Assembly: GCA_049591295.1 (NCBI GenBank) | Contig: JBAWEQ010000105.1 | Span: forward strand, 1 to 24,646 | Direction: 5' to 3' | From: DTPS01 sp049591295 | GTDB taxonomy: Bacteria > Acidobacteriota > UBA4820 > DSQY01 | DNA length: 24,646 nucleotides | Part shown: positions 5,787 through 12,481 of the stretch, one piece after another | Layout: each line of letters starts with the position of its first letter | How positions within the stretch are numbered: position 1 is the stretch's first letter | Notes under the pieces: model-generated | Told to the model about the DNA's origin: nothing | What the model saw: only the letters and a program-made list of their open reading frames with translations | Database searches by the model: none | Position numbers and translations under genes: made by a program

Positions 5787-7112
5787 TCATCTCGTGTCTA
5801 CCGCCTCCAGCGCCTCCCAGAACCGAGCCGCGGCGCGGCGCGTGACCTCGGGCGGGAGGGCGTAGGAGAAACGGATCCAGCGCGAGCCGAACTCGCTGAA
5901 GTAGACGCCCGGCACCACCGCCAGGCCGAAGCGCTCGGCCAGATAGGAGCCCATGGCCGCGCTGTCGGCCATCCCCGCCCGGTCCATCCAGGGCCCCACG
6001 TCGATGAAGGCGTAGTAGCCCTTGCCGATGACGGCCCTCAGGCCCTTCTCTTTCAGGAAGGGGCCGAGGACCTTCCGGCTCTCGTTGGTGGGACCGATGA
6101 TGCCCGCGGCGGCCTTGGCGTAGCCCATCTCGTAGGCGGCCATGGCCACGGCCTGGCTGTGGAAAGAGGGAATCACGCCGTGGGAGGCGCGGTTCTGCAT
6201 GAACTTGACCACCTTGGCCGAGGCTAGAAGGTGGGCGTTGCGAACGTTGCTGGCACCGAGAGATTTGGTGAGGCCGTCCAGGATGAAGACGCGGTCGCGC
6301 TCCTCGGGCGAGAGGGTCGTCAGGAACCGGTTGAGGTCGTGGGGCTCGCCGTCGGTCACGCGGTGGTAGATCCAGTCGAACAGGACGAAGGGGATGCCGG
6401 CGCGGAAGGCGGCCCTGGCCAGCTCGAGCTGGCGCTCCTCGGGGATCGTCCTCCCCGTGGGGTTGTCGGGCGAGGTGATGACGACCCCCGCCACCTTCCG
6501 TCCTCCGTGGCGTTCGGCCCCGGCGACGCACGCCGCGATGCCCTCGGGCGTCATCTCCCACGCCTCCGCCTCCCTTCCGGGGGCCAGCATCACGTTGGCG
6601 CCCACGCTATAGGGACCCCAGTTGTAGGAGATCCAGGGCACCCGGGAGGTGACGATGAAATCGCCCTTGCGGCCGTGGCCGAGGAACTGCATGGCGTCGT
6701 AAGCCTTGTTCAGAGCATCGCGGCCACCCTGGCAGCCGAGCACGTTGGCCGGCCCCCATCCGGTGGCGGCGTCCAGTTGCCAGTACTGCTCCACAACGGC
6801 CTTGCGGAAGGCCGCCGTGCCGAAGGGCTGGTCGTAGGCCGAGCCGTGCTTCTTCTGGAGGTCGTGGGCCCGGTCCCAGATGGCCTCCGGAACGCCCGGC
6901 AGGCTGGCGCCGCCGTCGCCCTGGCTGGCGTCGAACTGTTCGCCCCCGGGGAAGTCCCGCTCGTACACCGCCAGCGCGTCCCTGATCTCGAACATCCGCG
7001 AACCGGGGATGTCCGTCATGGTCCGCGGGCTCCCGTCCAGGCCCGCCAGTTGCGGCGGCTCCACGACGAGGACGGGGGCATCCTCCGTCATCCGTGCTTT
7101 TGGGTCGGTCAT
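5787..7112 (-). CDS. PLP-dependent aminotransferase, class I/II (fold type I)
   Basis: Transfers an amino group between an amino acid and a 2-oxo acid. The 441-residue protein has the fold-type-I landmarks: a phosphate-binding region near GCQGGRDALNKAY, the ITSPDNPTGRTIP motif (Asn contacting PLP), Asp and Tyr in VLFDWIYHR, the Schiff-base Lys at about residue 283 in LDGLTKSLGASN, and a late substrate-carboxylate Arg in RWIRFSYALP. The ATG at 7112 has GAGGGAGAG just upstream; the extended N terminus (about 45 residues before the core) is acidic and proline-rich. It is the first gene of a leftward series leading to the GCS2-M20 fusion, suggesting that it may supply or recycle the amino acid used there. 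The substrate cannot be told from sequence. A candidate promoter lies at 7154-7182. Confidence 0.85.
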   Translation of the reverse strand: MTDPKARMTEDAPVLVVEPPQLAGLDGSPRTMTDIPGSRMFEIRDALAVYERDFPGGEQFDASQGDGGASLPGVPEAIWDRAHDLQKKHGSAYDQPFGTAAFRKAVVEQYWQLDAATGWGPANVLGCQGGRDALNKAYDAMQFLGHGRKGDFIVTSRVPWISYNWGPYSVGANVMLAPGREAEAWEMTPEGIAACVAGAERHGGRKVAGVVITSPDNPTGRTIPEERQLELARAAFRAGIPFVLFDWIYHRVTDGEPHDLNRFLTTLSPEERDRVFILDGLTKSLGASNVRNAHLLASAKVVKFMQNRASHGVIPSFHSQAVAMAAYEMGYAKAAAGIIGPTNESRKVLGPFLKEKGLRAVIGKGYYAFIDVGPWMDRAGMADSAAMGSYLAERFGLAVVPGVYFSEFGSRWIRFSYALPPEVTRRAAARFWEALEAVDTR

Positions 7113-7153
7113 GGGTCTCTCCCTCAGTTCAGCTGGGTCGGTGGATCGCCGGC

Positions 7154-7182
7154 AGTATAGAGTGAAAAGCGAAAAGTGAAAA
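7154..7182 (-). promoter_or_regulatory. Candidate promoter of the aminotransferase, -35 inside a heptamer array
   Basis: On the minus strand, -10 TATACT (7154-7159) lies 17 nt after TTTTCA (7177-7182). The array repeats TTTTCAC every 7 bases, so alternative -35-like hexamers occur in step. The leader would be about 35 nt. Confidence 0.35.
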
Positions 7183-7365
7183 GTGAAACGGGGAACAATT
7201 CACCACCAAGACACCGAGACACCAGGAGACGAAGGGCTCGCGGCGCGATTGGGAAAGGTAGAGAGTGAAAAGTGAAAAGTAAAAGGTGAAAAGCAAAACG
7301 GGAAAATTCACCACCAAGACACCGAGACACCAGGAGACGAAGGGCTCGCGGCGCGATTGGGAAAG
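7162..7365. repeat. Duplicated composite: GTGAAAA heptamers plus a 60-bp direct repeat
   Basis: Two head-to-tail modules. Each has an A-rich heptamer array (7162-7196: GTGAAAA, GCGAAAA, GTGAAAA, GTGAAAC, GGGGAAC; 7265-7306: GTGAAAA twice, GTAAAAG, GTGAAAA, GCAAAAC, GGGAAAA) followed by an identical 60-bp segment (7198-7257 and 7306-7365, offset 108 bp). The segment begins ATTCACCACCAAGACACC. Its 12-mer CACCAAGACACC (7204-7215 in the first copy) recurs on the opposite strand at 19152-19163. No coding capacity. Confidence 0.9.
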
Positions 7366-7527
7366 CGCCCATGGCGACTCGGAAGGCCGCCCGCGCTCCG
7401 CCTGCGGCGGGCTGTTACCCCGAAGGAGCGGGGAGGCTTCATCCCCGCACCCCTCCGTGTGCTATCTCTCACCTGCTTCAATGGTCAACCTATTTCAGGG
7501 ACAGCACACCAGTGCCTCGCGCCCAAC
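7366..7527. other. Structured non-coding stretch between two transcription units
   Basis: This is the remainder of the 7113-7596 spacer. I see no gene. It holds the small stems CCGCC-TGC-GGCGG (about 7399-7411) and CCCCG-AAGGAG-CGGGG (7418-7433), and the phrase CCTATTTCAGGGACAGCAC (7489-7507). That phrase resembles sequences seen around REP-associated transposase repeats, but no transposase is present. Confidence 0.4.
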
Positions 7528-7564
7528 AAGAAAAACCCCGCTCCGGCAACCGCCGGGAGCGGGG
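7528..7564 (-). terminator. Rho-independent terminator after the DUF3887-type gene
   Basis: On the minus strand, CCCCGCTCCCGGC and GCCGGAGCGGGG form a 12-bp stem with one bulged C and a 4-nt loop, followed directly by TTTTTCTT. It lies about 33 nt after the stop codon at 7597. Confidence 0.85.
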
Positions 7565-7596
7565 AATGGGAATGTATCGCGGGGAGAACCTGCGGA

Positions 7597-8148
7597 TCAG
7601 TTGGGCGAGGCGGAGCTGGCGGTGGGGGAGGGACTCGATCCCTGCTGGCCAGCCGGAGCCTTGGAAGCCTGATCGGCGGCGGTAGGCTGAGCCGCACTGG
7701 AAGTCTGGGGGCTGGGGCTGCCTCCGCCGGCGCCCGCGGAGGCGTCGGGGGCGGCGCCCTTGTGGTTGGCGAAGGCGAAATCCGCCACGCGCATGCTGTT
7801 ATCGAGGGCCACCTTGATGTCCACGTGCCCCTTCTGGAACTCCGCCACCTGAGTCACGATGAAGTAGCCGCCCTTCTGTTCCATCTTGGCCTGCTTCATC
7901 TTCACGAAGGGCCCCGCCTTTGTCACGAGCTGCTGCCAGACCTGCTGCCACTTCTGGGCGTTGGTCTTGAAGCCCAGGTTCGAGTCTACGCGCTGGTAGG
8001 CACCATCATAGTCCCCCTTCTGGAGGAGCTGGATGAATTCGTCGGCCTTGCTGATGGCGATGTCCTGGGCCTGCGCCCACAGCCCGAAGGCCATGCACAG
8101 ACAGCTGGCCGCAACCAAGACCCGGCGGATGACGGAACCACGTTTCAT
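7597..8148 (-). CDS. Secreted DUF3887-like protein with low-complexity tail
   Basis: A 183-residue exported protein of unknown function. It starts MKRGSVIRRVLVAASCLCMA with a basic end, a hydrophobic core and an AQA cleavage region near residue 27, so it is probably secreted or periplasmic. Residues about 30-125 (SKADEFIQLLQKGDYDGAYQ, then a strand-rich part ending VADFAFANH) resemble the small NTF2/DUF3887-type domain. The last 55 residues are Ala/Ser/Pro/Gln/Gly-rich and probably disordered. The ATG at 8146-8148 has an excellent AAGGAGG 8 nt upstream; the open frame continues far upstream, but those starts lack a ribosome-binding site and precede the promoter. It has its own strong promoter and a terminator, so it is monocistronic. 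Confidence 0.75.
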   Translation of the reverse strand: MKRGSVIRRVLVAASCLCMAFGLWAQAQDIAISKADEFIQLLQKGDYDGAYQRVDSNLGFKTNAQKWQQVWQQLVTKAGPFVKMKQAKMEQKGGYFIVTQVAEFQKGHVDIKVALDNSMRVADFAFANHKGAAPDASAGAGGGSPSPQTSSAAQPTAADQASKAPAGQQGSSPSPTASSASPN

Positions 8149-8213
8149 ACGGAAGTCCTCCTTAGAGCACCAACAAAAAAACCAACGCAGCCTCGGGGAA
8201 TTCCCGTGCTTAC

Positions 8214-8228
8214 CCAAGGCCGCCTTGG
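8214..8228. promoter_or_regulatory. Palindrome at the 5' end of the DUF3887-type transcript
   Basis: CCAAGG-CCG-CCTTGG is a perfect 6-bp stem with a 3-nt loop, at or just after the predicted transcription start (about 8230). A second perfect palindrome, GGGAATTCCC, follows at 8196-8205. These could be a 5' stabilising hairpin or operator sites. Confidence 0.45.
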
Positions 8229-8236
8229 ACGATCCC

Positions 8237-8265
8237 ATTATAGGCCCGCCGCGGCCTCCCGTCAA
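8237..8265 (-). promoter_or_regulatory. Near-consensus sigma70 promoter of the DUF3887-type gene
   Basis: On the minus strand, -35 TTGACG (8260-8265), exactly 17 nt, then -10 TATAAT (8237-8242). An inverted repeat CCCGT-CAA-ACGGG (8258-8270) overlaps the -35 box and is an operator candidate. The leader is about 80 nt. Confidence 0.75.
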
Positions 8266-8297
8266 ACGGGTTGGGAAGGTCCTCCGTCCGAGCCTTT

Positions 8298-9095
8298 TCA
8301 TGCCTTTAGGGGGCCCTCTGCCTCCGATGCGAGGCGATGGCGGAGCCACCCCTCCAACCCGCCGATGATGGCCCGATCCTCGTCGAGGACGGGAAAGCCG
8401 TGCGGGCTTCCCTTCAGCATCCAGGTGTCGGCCCCCAGCAGTGCGGCGGTGGAGGTGAGCTCCTCCGGGAGGAAGAAGAAGTCCCGTTCGGCCGCGAGCA
8501 GCAGGTGGGGACGCCCCTTCTGCAGGGCGCGCAGCCGCCTCCTCCGGACGCGATGCGGCGCCAGGGGAGCCCACCGCATGAGCGAGATGGCGCGGATGAC
8601 CCGCGGGCTCTCGGCCACGCAGCGCTCCATGAACCTTTGGACCACCTCTTCAGGAGTATCGGGCAGGAAGGTGGCGCGGCGGACCACGGAGGTATCATCG
8701 AGCACCGGCGGGCGGCCCAGGAGCAGGCAGGCCGCCGTGTTCCACGGGGCCAGTTTCAGCAGGGCCTTTTGCGTCCTCAGGGGGAAGCCGGATTCCGGCA
8801 CGGGCGCCAGCAGGACGCTGGCCGCCACCTGGTGCTCCTCGAGGTACTTGAGGATGAGCCACCCGCCGAGGCTGTGGCCCACGAGCACCATGCGGCTGGG
8901 GTCCCAGACCTCCTCCTCCAGGGCCTCCACGTAGTCGCCGAGCCCATACCGGCCGGCCTCGTCACCGGGCCCGTGGCCGGGCAGGGTGAGCGACCGGACG
9001 GCCCAGCCGCCCTCGGCCAGATAGGCGCTCCAGGGCGAAAAGGCCCAGGGGCCCTCCCACGCGCCGTGAACGAAGAGGACCTCATAGCCGAACAT
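8298..9095 (-). CDS. Alpha/beta hydrolase
   Basis: A 265-residue serine hydrolase (esterase/lipase class) with the canonical order: oxyanion HGAWEGPWAF (His10-Gly11), nucleophile elbow GHSLGGW with Ser75, a probable acid Asp in AAERDFFFLPEE, and a catalytic His in GSPHGFPVLDE. The cap region between them is Arg- and Leu-rich. No signal peptide. The ATG at 9093-9095 has no clear ribosome-binding site. The frame stays open upstream, but that part reads through a heptamer array (giving Ser/Arg/Leu repeats) and is not credible coding sequence. It is the last gene of the long leftward polysaccharide cluster, after a 165-nt repeat-bearing spacer. The substrate is unknown. Confidence 0.8.
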   Translation of the reverse strand: MFGYEVLFVHGAWEGPWAFSPWSAYLAEGGWAVRSLTLPGHGPGDEAGRYGLGDYVEALEEEVWDPSRMVLVGHSLGGWLILKYLEEHQVAASVLLAPVPESGFPLRTQKALLKLAPWNTAACLLLGRPPVLDDTSVVRRATFLPDTPEEVVQRFMERCVAESPRVIRAISLMRWAPLAPHRVRRRRLRALQKGRPHLLLAAERDFFFLPEELTSTAALLGADTWMLKGSPHGFPVLDEDRAIIGGLEGWLRHRLASEAEGPLKA

Positions 9096-9108
9096 GGCGG
9101 TAGGAAGC

Positions 9109-9150
9109 GAGGCGCGAGACGTTAGATGCAAGACGCGGGAGGTTGGGCGC
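9109..9150. repeat. Heptamer array H2 (GAGACGN type)
   Basis: Six 7-mers in step: GAGGCGC, GAGACGT, TAGATGC, AAGACGC, GGGAGGT, TGGGCGC. Decayed GGGCGAG-like units follow. A short second motif, TTTCCGA-ATTCCGA, also with 7-bp period, lies near 9222-9237 in the same spacer. Confidence 0.7.
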
Positions 9151-9260
9151 GGGCGAGGCGAGGTCACGCCCGGCAGGCGAAACGCGACGCGGACCCTTCA
9201 CGCGCATCTCCTCGGGGTTTCTGCTTTCCGAATTCCGAAACCCGCTTCGGGGCCAGCCGA

Positions 9261-9704
9261 TCACCCCTGGAACCAGTCGGGGAAGGCGCCCCACCAGCTC
9301 ATGGTCACCTTGAAGGTGCCGCTCCGGTCGGGTGTCACCACGAAGAGGGCTGGGGATTCGAAAAATCGGCCGTCGGGCAGGGTGGTGCGCACCCTCCGCC
9401 GGACCAGGGCGGTGAGGGGGGAGAGCCATTCGATCCGCTCCTCCACCGATTCCTGGGCGATGGGCTCCTCGCGGTGGGCCTCCACCGTCTCCCTGAATTC
9501 GTCGATGCTGGCGTGCCAGATATTGGCGAGCCCCTTCCACTCGATGACCTCGGTAGTGGGCAGGTGGGCGTGGGCCTCGCCCCGATCCGGATCGCCGTCC
9601 CTGTAAGCGGCCATCAGGCCGTCCACGGCGCCCCGCACCTGGTCCTCCTTGGAGGGTTCCCCGGTGTTTGGCTCCTGAAGTCCGCTGTCGTCCGGTACGC
9701 TCAT
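9261..9704 (-). CDS. Probable NTF2-like (SnoaL-type) small protein
   Basis: A 147-residue soluble protein beginning MSVPDDSGLQEPNTGEP. The N-terminal helix EDQVRGAVDGLMAAYRDGDP, the Trp-containing middle (EVIEWKGLANIWHASIDEFRETVEAH) and the alternating-strand C-terminal half (VRRRVRTTLPDGRFFESPALFVV, FKVTMSWWG) fit a cone-like NTF2 fold; this rests on pattern only. The ATG at 9702-9704 has GAGGG about 6 nt upstream. The upstream in-frame ATG (9731) lacks a ribosome-binding site. It follows the rmlB paralogue by 55 nt, so it is probably co-transcribed. Its function is unknown; NTF2-like proteins may be enzymes, carriers or structural partners. Confidence 0.55.
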   Translation of the reverse strand: MSVPDDSGLQEPNTGEPSKEDQVRGAVDGLMAAYRDGDPDRGEAHAHLPTTEVIEWKGLANIWHASIDEFRETVEAHREEPIAQESVEERIEWLSPLTALVRRRVRTTLPDGRFFESPALFVVTPDRSGTFKVTMSWWGAFPDWFQG

Positions 9705-9759
9705 GGCCGCCCTCGATCGCCGCTTCTGCAACCGACGAGGCCCCGGGAAGGGGCGTCAC

Positions 9760-10860
9760 TTAGCGTATAACCGACGGGGCTCCCGTGTCCAGCAGGGCGG
9801 ACCGAACGGCCCCCTCCAGCCCGTCGGCAAAGGGGATGCGGGCCACGAAGCCCAGCTCCGATTCGGAGGTGGCGGGGTCGAGCGCGCGGCGCGCGTCGTG
9901 CGCCTCCCGGTCGGGGGCAAAGGCGATCAACGCCTCCGTCTCGTCCTGGTCGAACCCCAGGATGCGGGCCGCACAGCCTGCCACCTCCCTCACCAGCTCG
10001 AGGTTGGTCCGCTCGCACCGGGCGCCGAGCGGAAAGGCCCTCCCGGCCCTCCCCCTCTCCATGGCCAGCAGGACACCCCGGTTGTGGTCGTCCACGTGAA
10101 TCCAATCCCGCCGGTTCTCTCCGGTCCCGAAGACGGGCAGGGGCTGCCGGTCGCGGACCCTCAGGGCGATGGAGGGGATGAGCTTGTCCGAAGACTGATA
10201 GGGGCCGTAGATGTTGGTCGTGCGCGTGACCAGGGTCCGCATGCCGTAGGTGCGGTAGTAGGCCAGCGTCAGCTCGTCCGCCGCGGCCTTGCTGGCCGCA
10301 TAAGGGGTGGATGGATTGAGGGGCGAGCGTTCGGTGAAGAGACCCTCGGGGTGGGAGCCGAAGATCTCGTAGGAGGAGAGGTGCACGAAGGTGCCCTGCC
10401 CCTCCTTCCACGCCGCCCGTGCGGCTTCCAGAACGGCGGCGGTCCCCAGGACGTTGATCTCGGCGAAGGAGACCGGATCTCCCGCTCCGGACCCGGAGGG
10501 GTTCCGCGCGGCGGCGTGAACCACCGCATCTACGCCTTCGTCGCGGAGGAGGCGCTCGAGCGAGCCGCCCTGTGTGATCCGCTCCCGTATCAGCCGGAAT
10601 CGCCCTGGATGGGCCTCCTCCAGGCCGTCGAGGACGGAGGTCGAAAGCCGGCCGCCCAGACTGTCGAAGACCGTGACCCGCCAACCCGGCCGCTCCCGCA
10701 AGACCATCCGGACTAGGTTCCCTCCGACGAAGCCGCCCCCCCCCGTGACGAGGAGGTGGGAGATGGCCCTCGATGGCCCGCCGCCGCCCACCGAAGAAGC
10801 GGGGGCGCCCCCGATCTCGTTCTTGCCCTGCGGGTCCGGGGTCTCGCTCAGCGTCCTCAC
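9760..10860 (-). CDS. NAD-dependent nucleotide-sugar epimerase/dehydratase, diverged RmlB paralogue
   Basis: A 366-residue extended-SDR enzyme with an NAD-binding LLVTGGGGFVGGN motif (about residues 36-48) after a 35-residue Gly/Pro-rich extension. It shares with its neighbour RmlB the YAASKAAADEL Tyr-x3-Lys pair, TNIYGPYQ, DKLIP and GENRRDWIHVDDHNRGV, so the two look like an old tandem duplication. Where RmlB has the catalytic STDEVYG (Thr-Asp-Glu), this protein has SSYEIFG: the dehydration Asp is Tyr. It is therefore unlikely to be a 4,6-dehydratase and more likely a 4-epimerase or another NDP-sugar modifier. The GTG at 10858-10860 starts 4 nt after the rmlB stop, implying translational coupling. 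NDP-sugar binding is inferred. Confidence 0.8.
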   Translation of the reverse strand: MRTLSETPDPQGKNEIGGAPASSVGGGGPSRAISHLLVTGGGGFVGGNLVRMVLRERPGWRVTVFDSLGGRLSTSVLDGLEEAHPGRFRLIRERITQGGSLERLLRDEGVDAVVHAAARNPSGSGAGDPVSFAEINVLGTAAVLEAARAAWKEGQGTFVHLSSYEIFGSHPEGLFTERSPLNPSTPYAASKAAADELTLAYYRTYGMRTLVTRTTNIYGPYQSSDKLIPSIALRVRDRQPLPVFGTGENRRDWIHVDDHNRGVLLAMERGRAGRAFPLGARCERTNLELVREVAGCAARILGFDQDETEALIAFAPDREAHDARRALDPATSESELGFVARIPFADGLEGAVRSALLDTGAPSVIR

Positions 10861-10864
10861 CCCT

Positions 10865-11914
10865 CTACGCCCCGTACTGCTTTCGGACGTACTCGAGGTA
10901 TTCGCCGCTGACGATGCGGCGCCACCACCCCTCGTGGGCCAGGTACCAGGCGACGGTAGATCCGAGCCCCTCCTCGAAGGCGATCCGGGGCCGGAAGCCC
11001 AGCTCCCGCTCCGCCTTGGAGGGGTCGATGGCGTAGCGCCAGTCGTGGCCGGGGCGGTCCTGCACGAAGGTGAGGCGCCCCTCCAGCCCCGATGCGTCCC
11101 GGCCCGTCTGCGCGGCCACCTCGCGGATCAGGGCCCTGACCAGATCGATGTTGCGGCGTTCGCACCGGGCTCCCAGGTTGTACACCTGACCCGGCTCGCC
11201 CTTCTCGACGGCGAGGAAGACGCCGCGGTTGTGGTCATCCACGTGGATCCAGTCCCGCACGTTCTCGCCCCGGCCGTAGACCGGGAGCTTCTCTCCCGAG
11301 ATCATGCGGGCGATCATGAAGGGGATCAGCTTCTCGGGAAACTGGTAGGGTCCGTAGTTGTTGCAGCACCGGGTGATGAGGGTGTGCATGCCGTAGGTCC
11401 GGTGGTAGGCCAGCACGAGGTGGTCGGCTCCGGCCTTGCTGGCCGAATAGGGGGAGGAGGGATCGAGGGGGGTCTCCTCCGTGAAGGCGCCGACCTCGCC
11501 GAGGGCGCCGTAGACCTCGTCCGTGGAGACCTGGAGGTAGCGCCCGCGGCCGTCGCCCCACGCCTGACGGGCCGCTTCGAGCAGGGTGGCGGTCCCCATC
11601 ACGTTGGTCTTCACGAAGGCCATGGGGCCGAGGATGGATCGGTCCACGTGGCTCTCGGCGGCGAAGTGGACCACCTCCTCCACGGCCTCTTCGGCGAAGA
11701 GGGAGGCCAGCGCCTGCGCGTCCGTCACGTCCGCCCGGACGAAGCGATAGCGTCCCGGGTAAAGCTCTTGAAGCCCCTCCAGATTTTCGAGGTTCCCCGC
11801 GTAGGTCAGGGCATCCAGGACCACGACCCGCCGTTCGGGGTGCTCCGAGAGGGCCATCCGCACGAAATTGCTCCCGATGAACCCGGCCCCGCCCGTCACG
11901 AGCAGCGTCTTCAT
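10865..11914 (-). CDS. rmlB: dTDP-glucose 4,6-dehydratase
   Basis: Converts dTDP-glucose to dTDP-4-keto-6-deoxyglucose, the second step of dTDP-L-rhamnose synthesis. The 349-residue protein is a full-length match to the family: NAD-binding TGGAGFIGSN (8-17), FAAESHVDRSI, catalytic STDEVYG (Thr-Asp-Glu), YSASKAGADH (Tyr-x3-Lys), TRCCNNYGPYQFPEKLIP and GRGENVRDWIHVDDHNRG, all intact. The ATG at 11914 overlaps the stop of the ferritin-like gene (ATGA), and its own stop is 4 nt before its paralogue. It is separated from rmlA, rmlC and rmlD by about 6 kb of DUF2339/DUF3999 and ferritin-like genes, which is an unusual layout for rml genes. Confidence 0.95.
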   Translation of the reverse strand: MKTLLVTGGAGFIGSNFVRMALSEHPERRVVVLDALTYAGNLENLEGLQELYPGRYRFVRADVTDAQALASLFAEEAVEEVVHFAAESHVDRSILGPMAFVKTNVMGTATLLEAARQAWGDGRGRYLQVSTDEVYGALGEVGAFTEETPLDPSSPYSASKAGADHLVLAYHRTYGMHTLITRCCNNYGPYQFPEKLIPFMIARMISGEKLPVYGRGENVRDWIHVDDHNRGVFLAVEKGEPGQVYNLGARCERRNIDLVRALIREVAAQTGRDASGLEGRLTFVQDRPGHDWRYAIDPSKAERELGFRPRIAFEEGLGSTVAWYLAHEGWWRRIVSGEYLEYVRKQYGA

Positions 11915-12390
11915 GATCGGTCCTCCCCGGCTGCAAAGGGCTTCCCCCGCCGGTCGGCAAAGTCGAGCAGGCTCCTGTAGTGGCGTAGGTCCTCCCGGCC
12001 CAGCCGGCCGAGGAGCCGGGTGAGACTCGTCGGGAGGGTCCCATTCGTGAAGCGGTAATGATTTTCCGCGTCGTGGTTCTCGATCTCGAGGGCGAAGCGG
12101 ATGGCCTCATCGAGGGTCGGCGGGACCTCCTGGGAGAGGGCCCGGATGCGGTCCAGGGCCTCCCGGACGTGGCTCTGTTCCATGGGAGTCGGGACCTCGA
12201 GCTTGCTCTGGCGCAGGAGGCGCCGCTCGTACCGGATGAGCGTCGCATGCGACCGCTCGTCCCGCGCCATGCGGTAGAAGAGGCTGGCCGCCTCCGCGTC
12301 CTCCTCGAAGAGCCGGCTGAACCACTCGTAGAGGTCGCCCAGGCTCTCCTCCAGCTCCTCCAATGGCTTCAATAGAGACTGCAGGTTCAT
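11911..12390 (-). CDS. Ferritin-like (rubrerythrin-type) helical protein
   Basis: A 159-residue all-helical protein with two ferritin-like halves. The first is LEESLGDLYEWFSRLF plus ARDERSHATLIRYERRL, with a helix-1 Glu and an E-x-x-H pair. The second is FALEIENHDAENHYRF plus GREDLRHYRSLLDFADRRG. This Glu/His pattern can bind a di-metal centre, though the second-half ligands are less canonical. No Cys motifs or signal peptide. The ATG at 12388-12390 has AAGGAG 7-8 nt upstream; longer in-frame starts lack one. Its stop overlaps the rmlB start (ATGA), so it is translationally coupled to a sugar-nucleotide enzyme. The reason for a ferritin-like protein here is unclear; oxidative protection is a guess. 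Confidence 0.7.
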   Translation of the reverse strand: MNLQSLLKPLEELEESLGDLYEWFSRLFEEDAEAASLFYRMARDERSHATLIRYERRLLRQSKLEVPTPMEQSHVREALDRIRALSQEVPPTLDEAIRFALEIENHDAENHYRFTNGTLPTSLTRLLGRLGREDLRHYRSLLDFADRRGKPFAAGEDRS

Positions 12391-12481
12391 CCCGGTGCTC
12401 CTTGGTCTTTCCTCTCGCTGACCCGATGCCCCCCGCGCTTCAGGGACCCGGCCCATTGTCTACCATCCCGCTGCGCTCCGG

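Noticed and set aside
7461..7488. Alternative minus-strand promoter TTGACC-N16-GATAGC
   Set aside because: The -10 matches only 3 of 6 bases, and it lies about 350 nt from the aminotransferase. The 7154-7182 candidate fits better.
8149..8574. Upstream extension of the DUF3887-type gene
   Set aside because: It crosses the gene's own promoter and the downstream end of the hydrolase gene. The start at 8148 has AAGGAGG and a signal peptide.
9096..9103. GGCGGTAG, similar to the RfaH ops element
   Set aside because: It is on the plus strand, opposite to transcription, and overlaps the hydrolase start. Probably chance.
9096..9167. Upstream extension of the alpha/beta hydrolase
   Set aside because: It is translated heptamer repeat. 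The fold begins at MFGYEVLFVHG.
9740..9754. GCCCC-GGGAA-GGGGC hairpin after the rmlB paralogue as a terminator
   Set aside because: No U-tract on the minus strand, and the next gene follows closely with a ribosome-binding site.
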